A stretch of DNA of 64,000 nucleotides, from assembly GCF_021134715.1 (NCBI RefSeq), contig NC_060019.1:12166001-12230000 (forward strand), in the 5' to 3' direction. This DNA comes from Daphnia pulex. Lineage: Eukaryota > Arthropoda > Branchiopoda > Diplostraca > Daphniidae. Every line of letters starts with the position of its first letter. Position 1 is the first letter of the stretch. The notes beneath the pieces are model-generated. The model made no database searches. It saw nothing but the letters and a program-made list of their open reading frames with translations, and was not told where the DNA came from. Positions 42,521 through 58,242 of this stretch are shown piece by piece. The position numbers were made by a program, and so were the translations under genes.

Positions 42521-44756
42521 AGGTTCGAGTCCCATTCCATCACTTATTCCTTTTCATATTTTTTTCTATTAATTTTAAAATAATTAAAGCTGGAAAAATA
42601 ATACTTAATTACTGTTATTGACTCTTTTTTACGATTTTATAGCTTTATAAGTACACAAGCAATGTGCAATCGGACTTAGAAAATTTTCAGACCGTTTATA
42701 GCTCATAGTTCACCCAATTGTCCACCAGGCAGCGCTGATCAGGTGCGACCACTGGCTTCAGCCGAGATAGCCGATTCCAACCCTAAGTTCCCCCACCAGA
42801 CTAATACACCATGGTAATAGTAGGTCGCGATATTTGGATTCTGCTCTAGAAAGAATTTCTGAGAGGAGTTAACATGGAAGTAGTTCCACCAGTATTCTAC
42901 AGCTTAATAATTTGCCAAGGGCAAATTTAAACCTTAACTTTGTTAGCAACCTAGAAAGGAATTACGCTTGAGTTCAAGGCTTATAACTGGCGTCAATATT
43001 TTCTAATATACTTTCCATAGAAAATAAAAGGTTATCAGTCACAAAATATGCGCAGAAGCAAAGAAGCAGCAGCACTAAACTGGGTCGAGTTCTTGTTATG
43101 CTTATAGGTCGAGGCACTAAGAAATCTTGCCCTATCAGAACGATATCCCAACGTTTCCGGTCATATGAATCTAATACACTTACTTATAGTCACTAATCGG
43201 GAAATTTTAGTCGATTATTTGCAGAATTTCTCTTTAAGATTATAAAAACACTGCATGTAATTACAGCAAAGTGCAAACTGCCAACCCCGTGAAAATCGTA
43301 GACTTATATTCAATCGTCTTTTCTCAGTTCTGTTCTAGGAAAATTTGCACATTTATCAGCATTTATTTTATTTGGTGCTGAAAATTTTATCAGAGTGTGT
43401 ATTTCTATGTTATTTTATATGCGCGGGAAAACGGTATAATTGTTCAAACCTCGCTGCTTTAGCCACTGTTCATCATATAACTATAAAGGAAGACGTAATA
43501 AAGTAGGCTACTGTCTTAGATAAAATATGTTCCGTAGTCAGTCCGTAGTCCCCTGATGAATTTGTAGAAAAGACGATTTCAGTCTTAATATAAAAAATAA
43601 AAAAACAGAGCGCAGGAAACAGAAACGTAATAGAATAAGTCTAAGACATAACATGGGCATTGAGCAATGCGCAATCGGAACTCATTCTATGTCAGTGGAA
43701 AAGACGGCGGGTTTTTTTTTATCCTATGCAGTGATGAAAAAAATACTGGAACATCCTAATCAGCCCTAATAACTGATCCAGTTTCACAAATATAACAAAC
43801 TCATAAAGTATTTTATAAGAATTTAGTAAAATTTTAAAAAATGCGTTCATGACCTTCATTTTTATGCATCGATTCTATTCAAGCCATCTTTGTAGAGGGA
43901 CTAGTTGCTACTGTAGATTCCTACATGCCTAAAATTTATAAGATACAGAAGCTATTTTTCCGTTAAAATTTATTACGACTATGATTATGGGTCCATGTCC
44001 ATCGAAAAATCCAATCTCGTGAGAACAGAACGTTTTGTTCTGTGTGAAAATCGTCATTCTCTATTTGATATTTGATCGACGCCCTCTTTCCGGATATAAA
44101 ATCATACAATAAGCGCGTTCAAAAAAGAAAGCATATATATGATTATACAAGAGATTGTTATTTGTGAGGTCGTGTATTGTGTTCAGTGATTTTACTCCTG
44201 TATCAATAATTATATTAACTATGTTTCTATGGGGATGATATGCTACTTGTTGACGCGCTTCGTCAACCGCTGTCAGCGAAAAGTACGTTTTCTTTATTTG
44301 CTGATGCTATTAAGATATTCCATGTATTATTAAACTATGAACTTTAAAAGTCATTTTATAACCGACTTAAGTAGAAAACTTTATTGGTTAGCGACCAGAA
44401 AACAAATCATCACTGGACTTCTAACATACTACAATCGTAGTGAAAAAAGTAATGCTTAAAAATATTTAACTTTGATTATTTCGACTAGTCATAACATTTA
44501 CTTGTCGATACGTCTACTATTACATAATATTGAGCTTATGCGGGTACTGGTCATGGTCATAGATGTGATGAATGATTTCTATGTGATTTGCAGTGCGGAT
44601 GTCCCTAATATACTGAATGATAAACAGTTAAAACGGTTGAAACTCCTTAAAGCTGATTTGACCGCGCACTTTGATGGGGTTATTTATCTTGCAGTTAATA
44701 AAGTTGTACCTAGCTCTTCTATCATACAGTTTAACAGAAGATTTCTTGTTTAGAGT

Positions 44757-44862
44757 AGGTGGCTTCTAGCCTTCTACGCATGCTTGTATGGGACCAATGT
44801 TGGTAATATTCCGAGTGGCGTGATCCTTTTGCCCACTACGTGCAATACATTGATTCCGGCCA
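44757..44862 (+). other. Exon-like fragment, unidentified
   Basis: A possible acceptor (tttagagtag) precedes an open stretch that reads WLLAFYACLYGTN and then GNIPSGVILLPTTCNT, with balanced codon use and a good donor, gccag/gtaaaa, at 44,863. I found no matching upstream or downstream exon in phase and do not recognise the family. It could be a relic exon or chance. Confidence 0.25.
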
Positions 44863-45388
44863 GGTAAAATTTCTTCTTTGCAACTCATTCCTGTCATTTC
44901 CATAAGATGACTCTGTATGCCAATCAGGAATCAGTAAAATTAATAGAACATCACTTTCTGGCAAACTGGCACACACAATCAAGAATTTCCATTTGAAACT
45001 GCGAACAGCCCAACAGCACCAGCATATGAGGAAGTATATATACGAATTTCCGAATAAACTACGCAGTAAAAATAAAAATTACTTTAAATTTGATAAAGTT
45101 AATGCGGTACAAACAACCGCAAACTACAGATTTTTTAATTATCAGGGAAAATCAAATAATGGTAACAAGCTTATAAAAACGCGAAGGTTACAGGATAAAA
45201 TGTTAACAGCATGTCAGCAAGTTTTATTTTCTTCTTGCTTTGCAATGTACATGCAGGCGCACTGCACAGACACTGACCTTGTGATTGTGAGTTGTGACTA
45301 ACGTAAAAACTAGCGTCATCTGACGAAGAATTTTTTTTTATCAGTGATACGTAGGATAACACCCAGTTTGGGCGGGCCTTAGATATAT

Positions 45389-45649
45389 CTAGCTACCAGA
45401 ATCTGTCAATTTAACATTGATTCTTCTGATGTTGGCGCGGGTCAGAAGGCCGATTTTCAACGCATTCCCATCGTTATACGTTTTTACTGCTTTTGAATAA
45501 AACTTCGAGAACGTTTTGACTTTGGGAATAGTCATCTTTTGTCTTTTGAGGATGACAAGGTAATCAGACTCATACCAGAGGTCTATCATTTTGTTTGTTT
45601 TGTGGTATTTTAATGATTCGTTTGGGGTTTTATGAGCTTGGGAATTCAA
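45389..45649 (-). other. Unidentified minus-strand open reading frame
   Basis: About 86 codons stay open and end in TAG. The protein is basic and includes MIDLWYESDYLVILKRQ and LLTRANIRRINVKLTDSG. Codon use looks more gene-like than in the surrounding spacer, and a possible donor (g/gtagct) lies just before the stop. There is no convincing start (the frame opens at a TTG), no partner exon and no recognised domain. It may be a gene remnant or chance. Confidence 0.2.
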
Positions 45650-45681
45650 ATTTTCATGTCTTTTTTTACATTTCTAATTTG

Positions 45682-45706
45682 TATAAAGAGTCAATTGGTT
45701 TCAGTC
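45682..45706 (+). promoter_or_regulatory. Possible core promoter upstream of ACSL
   Basis: A TATAAAG element at 45,682 is followed by the arthropod-type initiator TCAGTC at 45,701. The spacing (about 21 bp) is shorter than usual. No in-frame start codon lies between this point and the first recognised coding exon at 45,902, so this may be an internal promoter or coincidental. Confidence 0.25.
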
Positions 45707-45901
45707 AAATTAAAATATGGGATGCATTTTTAGCAATAAAAAAGTGTTACATCATACAGGATATGTAACTGATGTAGTAATTTGGGCATACGGTAATTTG
45801 TTATTATTCAAAACTGTAATGTTTCCAAATATATTTTCAATTCGGATTTGTTTATTAGCCTTTCTCGTAAAACAATAACTTAATGAAATTTTTCTTACCA
45901 G

Positions 45902-48811
<2,910 letters not shown>

Positions 48812-49324
48812 ATATAGAGGCACCTTCTTCATTCCCAATCTCAAATTTTTTCGGAGTTTTGCGTCTCATGTAGTCAAAAGTTCTAATTCTTGTCTTGTTT
48901 GTGATTCTTGTTTTTTGCAGAAAGTTGCTATAGGAATGACACTTAAGTACGTAGACCACACCAGCAAGTGACGAGTCTAATTATACAAATGTAGTATTCA
49001 TAGAGTTCTTTACAAGCTCTTCTACAGGTCATTGATGATAAATGCCAGGCATCATAAACTCTTCATTGATTTAGACCACACTTGTAATTGTGGATGTATA
49101 CACCAAGTAGTTAGTTATGAGAGTTCATTTAAGTAATCTCACAGGATGAAATAGTTTGAATATGAATGGATGTCTGAATGCTGCAACACTTTTCTACTTA
49201 TTAATTATTTAAGTAAATGAACTGTAGAAACAAACAGGAATGTTATTCAATTTCTTTAAATTAAACATGCAATCTCCTTCAAATCAATACATTTCTTGAA
49301 ACACGCAAACAAAATTTTTGTCGA
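48812..49324. other. Shared 3' intergenic region of ACSL and COMMD2
   Basis: This 513-bp interval between two convergent stop codons presumably holds both 3' UTRs. I see no gene in it. The open frame on the minus strand at 48,747-48,959 overlaps the end of ACSL and has no support. Confidence 0.6.
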
Positions 49325-50169
49325 TCAGTTAGATGTTGGACCTCTGCGAATGTGACTAGTTTTTGTTTCATTCAAGGCACTCTCCAGTACATTAGTAAAA
49401 TGAAAGATGTTAGGAATGTCGGTAATAAAATGACGTTGTTCTTTATCGTCTCTGTTTTTCAACTGAATCTCCATTAAAAAATTTGTGTTTTCACAAGACT
49501 CCAGTGATTTTGATGCAATCTATAAACAAACAAATTTTACTGAATTATTTTAGCTCCAATAAATCAACTATGCTTACAGTGTTTTCAAGTCTCCAGTTCA
49601 AAGATGAGAAATGAGCATAATTAATTTCGGTTTTTGTCAGCATTTCTTTAAGCAAATTTCTCTTCAAACAAACTTGTTTCCATAACAAATGCACTTTATC
49701 AAACAGAATAGGTTGCAAATTGCTCACAAATTCTGCTTCAGTAATTGTAAGCTTAGCACTCTCCAATAGAAGCTCTGATAACTTTCCAATCAATTTTTCA
49801 ATTGCAAAACATTCAACATTCAACTTCACTACAAAAAAACATGAACATTATACAGAACATGACTTTTCAGTTATCATGAAATAATTAGTTTATTACTTAC
49901 ATGCAGCATTTGAGTATGATTTATGTTTGTTTTTATTTACTAAATACTCGTAGGCAATTTCGATGAATTCACTCAGTACTGAAAAACCATTTACAAAGAC
50001 TACAGTAATTTTGTAATGTATGATTGTGATAAACTTATTATGTTTTAATTTCCTGCGTTAATAGACTATTATACTTGTAGAAACAGTGTTAAAAGTTTCT
50101 TTCGTGCTTACCATTCTCATCGTAACGTTGAAAGAAAGTTAGTTCCTCATAATTGTTGGATAATTCCAT
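49325..50169 (-). CDS. COMMD2: COMM domain-containing protein 2
   Basis: COMMD proteins form a heteromeric ring that, with CCDC22/CCDC93, makes the Commander complex for endosomal cargo recycling. Exons (transcription order): 50169-50112, 49978-49901, 49828-49578, 49519-49325; 582 nt, 193 residues (human COMMD2 is 199). The ATG at 50,169 opens MELSNNYEELTFFQRYDEN, matching the COMMD2 N-terminus. The N-terminal helical HN domain covers about residues 1-120 (IAYEYL, AALKLNV, ESAKLTITEAEF). The C-terminal COMM domain starts around the conserved tryptophan in FSSLNWRLE (about residue 124) and ends with ESALNETKTSHIRR, the part of the family that binds partner COMMDs. All introns have good GTAAG donors. 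The family subtype is assigned from remembered similarity at both ends of the protein. Confidence 0.9.
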
Positions 50170-50246
50170 CGTAATGTTTTACCAATGAAAGCAAATATGT
50201 TAAACTTTTGTAGAGTCCGCAAAGATGTAGAAGCTACGGTCGAACC

Positions 50247-50256
50247 GAAACTGAGT
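50247..50256 (-). promoter_or_regulatory. Candidate COMMD2 initiator
   Basis: On the minus strand a TCAGTT initiator (A at 50,252) lies 83 nt before the COMMD2 start codon, giving a short 5' UTR. No TATA box is seen at the expected place and the +28 position does not fit a DPE. Confidence 0.4.
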
Positions 50257-52245
50257 AGAAATTTTGAACTATTGTTGTAGGAAAAAAAAATAAAGAAAAC
50301 TCAAAACTGCTCTGACGGTTTGACGAGTCGTCTGCTTGTTTTGAATTGAGTAATAATTTCAAGTTCAGAAACGCCTTCTCGATTGTCATTTTTTCGGCAT
50401 GACAAATATTTTTACATTTTTACATTGTACTTGCATAAAACCAAGTTGGGCATATGAACTGAAGCCATTTATTATTGATATTTCAGCTTGTACATTTTAT
50501 GTTGTATAATGAAGTGTAAACTTCACCCTAATTTTAATTCCCAATTTGTTTTAGAAGACCTAATAGGAGAATTGAAAGTCGCCGAAAATCCCAACAAAAA
50601 TTTTTCCGAACACGAGTAAAGCTATACTGAAGGAAACCAATACACCATGCTTTTAGTTTTACATGCAAAATCTGTTAATTTATGAAACATAAAAATTTTT
50701 ATTTTTTCTATTTTCATTTCAAAGCTGAAGGAACTGGCCTTTTTTATAATACAACTTGACGATATCGAAATAAATGAGTAAACACAGTTCAATATATCTT
50801 AATATCAATATATTTCCAGAAAAGTTTCTGACAAGCAATTCTTCAAGACAATCACTAGTAACTATCAGCATTTAAAAACATTTGAATATCACTAGGCAAC
50901 TTTGAAACAATGTTAAAATAGAAATTCATGTAAATTGAAATATTACCATTGCATAGGGAAGAACACATCTAGTTGACAAAGAACTTGCCTGCAGACGTAA
51001 AAGCATTTTAGTAATAAATTCAAGAAAGGTTGCAAACAAGTTCATAAATTAAAATCTCAGGATTGTCAATGTTGTCTTCACAGTCACTCAGGTGAAGAAA
51101 TTCAAAAATATTAGCATCATTGATAAGTAGTCACTAATTCAGCAGTTCGTATAACAACCTACCAGTAGTATTCATCCTAGATAACCAATGTCATTTGGTT
51201 GGATAACGGCCGTAGGTGCCACACATTTGATTTTGAAATGTGTAGGGAAGCGTGGCCATTCCGGATACGTATTAAGGTGCCGCCTATTAAGAACAATAGT
51301 TTAGATAGGAACTCTCAAATTTTAAGTAGTGCATCACACGTGCACGTTCAGTGGGTTTAAAATCAACAAGAAATCAATTTTCAGTATAGCGTATAATATA
51401 GCATCATTTCAACAAAACTTGAGATAGAGATCATTGAAAGAATACATACCATTTGTGAACACGTGGAACAGGAACCGTAGACTTACTTCACATTGCTCAA
51501 CATGTGGATGACTAGAACAGGCAAAGCATTCTGAATTTCTGATGAAGGATGGATTTTTTGGCGACGATTTTAACTTTGTAACAGGGTGGCCAAACACTAA
51601 ACAATCGTTAAATCCCTAAACACAAAAAAAGGGCTGAGTTGCCAAACTTCGAAATTCTGCCTGGAACAAGAAAGGAAACAAACAACACACAGTCACACAC
51701 AGATAAAAAACACAGAATAAGAAGAGTGGTCTTTATCTGTGCAAACACGAATATAATTTCGATTAACTTAAAATAACTTCAAACTGAAATCTCTCGATCG
51801 TTTTACGTTTTTCCGTGAGTTACTCAAGGAGTTACTTGTCCTCAAGCATGATAATTTAGTTCAATGAGAATAATCTTCTTCTTTTCTTTTTACTGAAAAA
51901 TTGCGAATGAATAAATAACAAAATTCAAACTGTATCAAAAATAACAAAATTCAAACTGTATCAAAAATAACAAAATTCAAACTTTATCAATTAAATTAAA
52001 ACATTTTTTTACATTCTTTGCGTATACACTTTGCTTTTGAAATATAGATAAAATTTTCCAATGAAATGTCAGATTTGGTCGGGGTTGAGGCAAACAAAAG
52101 TTTTGAGAGTTTTATTTTAAGCCGCTATTAGCTATATTAGAAAAAATTAGCCTACACTGATACTGTCCTGATTTCATTTACTATACATGATATCTTGAAA
52201 ATATTTCACTGCCCTCTCTTCCTCGACCCTTCCACCTCGACATAG
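50257..52245. other. Intergenic region with no recognised gene
   Basis: AT-rich sequence upstream of COMMD2. It contains a 26-bp minisatellite at 51,913. A minus-strand open frame at 51,409-51,597 ends near a GTAAGT donor (about 51,487) but has no recognisable protein signature. Confidence 0.5.
51913..51990. repeat. 26-bp minisatellite, about three copies
   Basis: The core caaaattcaaac recurs at 51,919, 51,945 and 51,971, each 26 bp apart. The unit is aataacaaaattcaaactg plus tatcaaa. The third copy has a substitution (ctttatc instead of ctgtatc). Confidence 0.9.
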
Positions 52246-52402
52246 GTGGAACTTTGAAGAGCAAGCCCAGAAAATGTGCAACGAATTGAAGTCACAATTC
52301 GCAAGAGGGAATCTCCCGCCGCACCTAATCATGAGTCTGGCCATACTTCAGTATTTTTTCAATATAATTATTCGAAATAGCAACATCTCTGCCGGCTCAT
52401 AA
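52246..52402 (+). other. Possible orphan terminal exon
   Basis: A strong pyrimidine-rich acceptor (ctctcttcctcgac, then ctcgacatag) precedes an open stretch beginning WNFEEQAQKMCNELK and continuing SQFARGNLPPHLIMSLAILQ to a TAA at 52,400. The stretch is GC-richer than its surroundings and the peptide is protein-like. No upstream exon in phase was found and I do not recognise it. The opposite strand is also open for about 50 codons here, so strand is uncertain. Confidence 0.3.
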
Positions 52403-52650
52403 TCAGGGATCAACGATTTTCTACAGTCACAGTCCCTCAGTGGTAATTCAAATACCGCATACATTTTTCGAAATCTAGATAATTTTGATGACGATGAAAT
52501 TATTTTTAAAATTGAATTACTTATTCTCAATGCCCTGCCAACATATTCAATGACTCTATAGCAAATGCCGGGCGGAAACCGGTGACTGCGCAAGTCAAGA
52601 CTCGTTGGTTGCCTACTCGATGCCATCTTGACTTTCAATGAAATCAACAA
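52348..52650 (-). other. Unidentified minus-strand open reading frame
   Basis: A frame of 100 codons contains MASSRQPTSLDLRSHRF and GICYRVIEYVGRALRIS, GC-richer at its 5' part (52,540-52,640). A potential donor (taa/gtaatt, about 52,520) could end a first exon after GRALRI. No partner exon or known family was recognised, and its 3' part overlaps the + strand exon candidate at 52,246. Confidence 0.2.
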
Positions 52651-53911
52651 AACAGAAGAGAAGGAGCAAAGCGACAGTCAGTTACCACTCACATAGTTCC
52701 CGCACTACCAACGTAACACGAAATTGCAACGGTTAAATTTCGAGAATCACGTTATTTGCCGTTTTTTGTCATTTGTCTTCAATAGAGCTGCCTTTAAAGG
52801 CATCATTCAAGCACCTGCTACAAAAATCAGGTAAGCCAATGTCAAAGTCGATTACAAATATTTTCACTTTTTTGCGCATCCAACAAATTACATATGGACA
52901 TGGAGCTTTCTGGCCTTGGATGTTATAAGCATTATGTACATTCAACTTAATGGAATCCTTCGAATTTAGCAATTAACGTTTGTTCAGTCACCTGTTTGTT
53001 TGCTTTATATTTAAGTTTGCTATTTACGGAGTTCATGTGTCAGTCAATTTTGAAAACATATTTTGTGGAAAATGTGCGAATGTACCAAAAGTTCAATAAT
53101 TACCAAAGTTTTTTGGCAACTTTTTTTTTTTCACAAACACATAACAGGAAAAACATCCTTGTAGTACTCCAGAACTTGCAATATGACAGGGTTTCTCACT
53201 TACGTGTGCATAATTCAGAAATCCCGTTAGTCTTTCTTATTGGATTTATCGTATTGTTTCTGTTTCACTCGTCTAATTGGATCAATGTGTGTATGATGTG
53301 CGTCAAAGACTTAACTTAGGTGCTCAATGATCGACTTTCTTGTCTCTCTATGTTATCATTGGTAATGTGCCAGAGGAAAGGTCAAGAAATGTATTTAGAA
53401 AACAACACTTACATAAGTCGACTTATATTTCTAAATGAAGCTTTACATTCATATGATTCGAGATTGAAATTGCGCAGTTGCTGGGAAATACTGTGTAGAG
53501 TGATTTCAGAAAAATATGATGGCGTCGATTGCGATGATTTCGTTTGAACAAAGCTTTTTCGAACCATAGCGACGACAGAAGATGAAAAAAACTCGGATGA
53601 CAGAAGAAAACGTTGGCGTGAATCATGCGCCCCGAAAGCGATCGATATAGATCCATTGTTGCTGAAGCATTTCTAGTGGTTGTAAGAAATCTTTAGATTG
53701 CTGTATTGTTCATATAATCGCTTAGATGTATCTCGTGAATATTGTAGCAATGTGTCTAGTAAATTTCTAATGATTGCTGCAGCCGAAAATGGGTTAGTGT
53801 TTCAATGGCACAAAAGATTAACGTGAAACTTTTATTGCGAACTTTCCTATAGCAGTCTCTCTGCACGGATTTATGCGGCTATTTTCGTCCCGACAGGGAG
53901 CCAAGGCTACG
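52651..53911. other. Intergenic region upstream of the precursor gene
   Basis: No recognised gene. The open frames here (52,996-53,319 and 53,320-53,547 on +) have no recognisable domains and no splice partners. The final 100 bases before 53,912 should hold the promoter and 5' UTR of the next gene. Confidence 0.5.
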
Positions 53912-55658
53912 ATGCAGCATCGAGGAATGGTGATTTGCTCCATTTGGACAACAGTCTTCTTGCTGGCTTCGGTCGTTTCTGGCATTCCCGTCGAGGAAGG
54001 ATTCCTGCAGATAAATAAAGGTGGAACTCCATTTTCGTATAATATTTAGTATAGAGTCTTAATGAAAACTTGGAGTCGGATTAAAGTCAGATTTACATGT
54101 GTTGAACATTTTGATTGGCGTCGGCTTTCTTCCGAACGTTAATTAGCCAGCTATTTACAATCTATACTGAAATGTGTGTTTATTAGTATTTATGGTTTGA
54201 CACCATTGTCTATTCACAGTAGGATATGTAGATCCATGTTAAAGGCAGCTGATTAAAAATCTAATGTTTTATTTGCTTTGTGCGGTACAGAGGTACCAAA
54301 TTCACCACAAGAATCTTCGCCCGAGGTAGATATTCTTGTTGAAATCAATAACGCACCATGTCTTGTCCATTGATAATTATTGAATTGTTATCTTGTTAAT
54401 ACAGAGGGACGTGGATGTTGAAGAGTTGCACAGCCTGGAGCACAGCCTGGACTCGAGCAACAAGAATTCCGAAATTATGAACCCGGCGACTGATTTCCCT
54501 GGCCAAGTGAATCGCCATGCGTCTCAGTTGAAAACGGCCGACGAAGAGAAGCGCTCGCCGGATAGCAAGAGTGATTTCGTTCTCAGTGATTTCACTTCCA
54601 GCAGTGATACCCCTCGTGATATGGCCGAGTACATTTTCTGGACGGGAGACGAAACCAGCGTGACTAACGCCATCAAAGATTTTATTAATCAAGGACTGGT
54701 GAGATATAGTCGCATTTAACTAATAGTTATTTTGGGGTGTAGAAACAATCAAATCATATTTACAATTACATTTTATTTAATGATGACGAGAAGATAAGTG
54801 TAGAAGACGGCCAGGAATTCATGGAACAAGTGCGATACGATTTGCAGCGAATCCAGTTTCGTTACGGCACCGACGACAATAAGGCCGCCAACTCCGAAGT
54901 TCTGTCTGAAACTACCAAATACATGACCAAGGAAGACGAGGAGGATACCGAGAGCCGCCAATTATCCGAGTTAGTGGCACCACCAGCAAATAAGGTTGCG
55001 GAAATCGAGAAGCCGCACGAAGGAGAGATCGTCGTGACCAGCTATCGTCTAAACCCTAAATCCGCAATCGAGCCGGTTCATCAAGCACCAACAACTGTAA
55101 CCGTTCAAAAAGTAATGAAATGTGGCCAGCCGCCAAGCCTTATTTATTATAACATTGGTTGTTTTGGTAAAATGTCATTAGGATGAAGAGATTAATCAGC
55201 TAAAGGATGATATCAAAATGCGTGGAACATTAGCTACCGACGTCAAAGAAGAACATTTGAACGAAGCGAATATTGTTGATATCCTGAGTAACGAGTATTC
55301 CCTTGAAGAGATTCTTTATCAACTCGCTCGAATTCTTTTTTCGCAGAGCCTTAGTCAAGGTATTATAATTCATATTTGGTATTTACATATATTCAAATCA
55401 TCAACTGTCATCTTTTCCATTGAAATGAACCAAGCTGGTCACCCAGAAGCGGAAGAAGCACTCAAGAAATTCGCTGATTTCCTTGAAAAAGAATCCAAGG
55501 AAGGAAAAATGTCACCACAGCTGCAGAAAAAGGTTCTGGACGTCTTACTGATGTCTCTCTTTGATTCAATGGCAGACCATCAACACATTGCCACTCAACC
55601 GCCGGCGAAACTTTCCACGATGGAACACGTCCTAATAGCTAATAAGGACAAACATTAG
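53912..55658 (+). CDS. Secreted acidic precursor-like protein, unidentified family
   Basis: Exons: 53912-54020, 54291-54325, 54405-54698, 54794-55111, 55182-55359, 55435-55658; 1,158 nt, 385 residues. The ATG at 53,912 gives a clear signal peptide (hydrophobic core ICSIWTTVFLLASVVSG, predicted cleavage near residue 24). The rest is hydrophilic, rich in Glu, Asp, Ser and Lys, with no cysteines noted in the mature part before exon 5. A dibasic KR (about 97-98, in EEKRSPDSK) could be a prohormone-convertase site. A conserved-looking segment MAEYIFWTGDE, then VTNAIKDFINQGL (about 121-146), continues across an intron into SVEDGQEFMEQVRYDLQRIQ and is likely helical. The C-terminal third (EILYQLARILFSQSLSQ; AEEALKKFADFLEKESKEGK; KKVLDVLLMSLFDSM) is strongly amphipathic. 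The pattern resembles granin-like or neuropeptide precursors, but I cannot name a family. The exon 4 acceptor could be 3 nt earlier. Confidence 0.8.
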
Positions 55659-56985
55659 GCAACAATCATCTCGGATGACTACCATATACATGTTATCGAT
55701 TGATTACTTTCTCTATATACTATTGTACACATTCCAAAATTTTAAGTATAGAAATGCCCACTGCTTAAAACACCGGGCAACTCAAAAATATTTATCCCTT
55801 CTATACCCTAGCTTCATGTTGTTCGATTCAAAATCTTTATAATCGGGACAAATCGAATACACAACGGCCATCTTTCCGCGAATTCCAATGTGCAACACTG
55901 ACGTGCGCTTGAATTTTGAGCATTTATAAGACTTTTTAAAAAAATGTATTATCCTTTTGACACGAGGTCTTCGGACAAATTCGATGCAAGGACATGGAGA
56001 GACATTGACTCAGTAGTTATAGACTAAAGAACAAGGTTGTCGATATTTAGTTGACAACATTTTGTTACATTACGTTATACGCTCTTGACACTGTCCAGAT
56101 TGAAAAACATGGAATATTTTCGTTAGTGATGTGGGTTCCAAGTAAACATGGCTACCTTTGAGCCAGTGACAGACTGCTTTGCATTTTCAAACTAAACCAG
56201 TAAACCTAGAACACCTTGAAAAATGAGCTATCACGTGGATTGATGAGAAATAACAGGAGAGCCTTTTCACTTATCGAGGACATTTTGATTAATTTAAATT
56301 TTACTTCAGCTCCACGTGATTTTAGGTCACTTTTTAGTACATAGTGAATTACATCTTTACAAGACATTTACAGCCCTTAGAAATTAAAATCAAAACTAAA
56401 ATTTACTTGACAATCTTCCAATTTATTTCACGTTGTACAAGGTAATTCAGAAAGATAAAATCATTTCACATTGGGCTGACATGCACGTTGAAAGAACCCC
56501 ACATAAGTTTGAGGAAGCCCCATTTCATGTTCACCGCAAGACACAAAAATCACAATTCCCTCGTTCACTGAACACACTTTGTAAAATTAACTACACCACT
56601 GGCTTCTGAATTAAGCAAAAACTTAAATAAATCGGAGCATTATGAGAGCAGAGAAGTAAGGGAATGTAAATTCTGCACACGTGAACTGAAACTATATGGG
56701 CTCTTTAGATAAAAAAACTCTTAAAATAAAATTTAACATCTAAATCAAAAGGGATAAAATTTTGCAATAGGCAAAGGGAACATTCTCAGTAATTCCTAAA
56801 TTAAGGGAAGGGCCAGAACCGTGTTTTGTGCATTTACCAAGCTGATGAAGCTATGCAACACTGTAATATCGTTTTGCTAGATGTCATATTCGAAGTCTCA
56901 TAGATAAAAACGACTCCCCCTTGCCCTGTGATTGCTTGATGTTTATGGCTGTATCCTTGATTTCCAATGAGCAATGAAGAATCCC
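55659..56985. other. 3' intergenic region between convergent genes
   Basis: About 1.3 kb of AT-rich sequence between the stop codons of the precursor gene (+) and SURF4 (-). It presumably holds both 3' UTRs. No gene seen. Confidence 0.6.
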
Positions 56986-58099
<1,114 letters not shown>

Positions 58100-58213
58100 T
58101 TCTTCGATAAAATTGTAACACGTCGAAATGATTTAAAAGAAATAAATTAAAAATAGAACACAAATAGCAAAATTCTATGTGCTCTATGAAAATCGAACAG
58201 ACGATTCTACATA

Positions 58214-58242
58214 AACTGAACTATGAAGACGTGGCTTATATA
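58214..58242 (-). promoter_or_regulatory. Candidate SURF4 core promoter (TATA and initiator)
   Basis: On the minus strand TATATAAG (58,242-58,235) is followed by TCAGTT with its A at 58,217, 118 nt before the SURF4 ATG. The TATA-to-initiator distance (about 25 bp) is slightly short of the usual 30, so the actual start may lie a few bases downstream. Confidence 0.45.

Larger units (their letters stand above)
42521..45680. other. Unique AT-rich spacer without a recognised gene
   Basis: This stretch between the satellite edge and ACSL has no recognised gene family. A GC-richer patch lies at about 42,715-42,835. An exon-like fragment lies at 44,757-44,862 and a minus-strand open frame at 45,389-45,649; both are listed separately as weak candidates. 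The missing first coding exon of ACSL may lie here. Confidence 0.5.

Noticed and set aside
42500..42545. tRNA gene suggested by ggttcgagtcc (B-box-like) at about 42,523
   Set aside because: The T stem does not pair properly and no D arm, anticodon arm or acceptor stem is found upstream. At best a relic of a tRNA-derived element.
54396..54692. 98-codon minus-strand frame
   Set aside because: Antisense shadow of exon 3 of the precursor gene, which is supported by a signal peptide exon and in-phase splicing.
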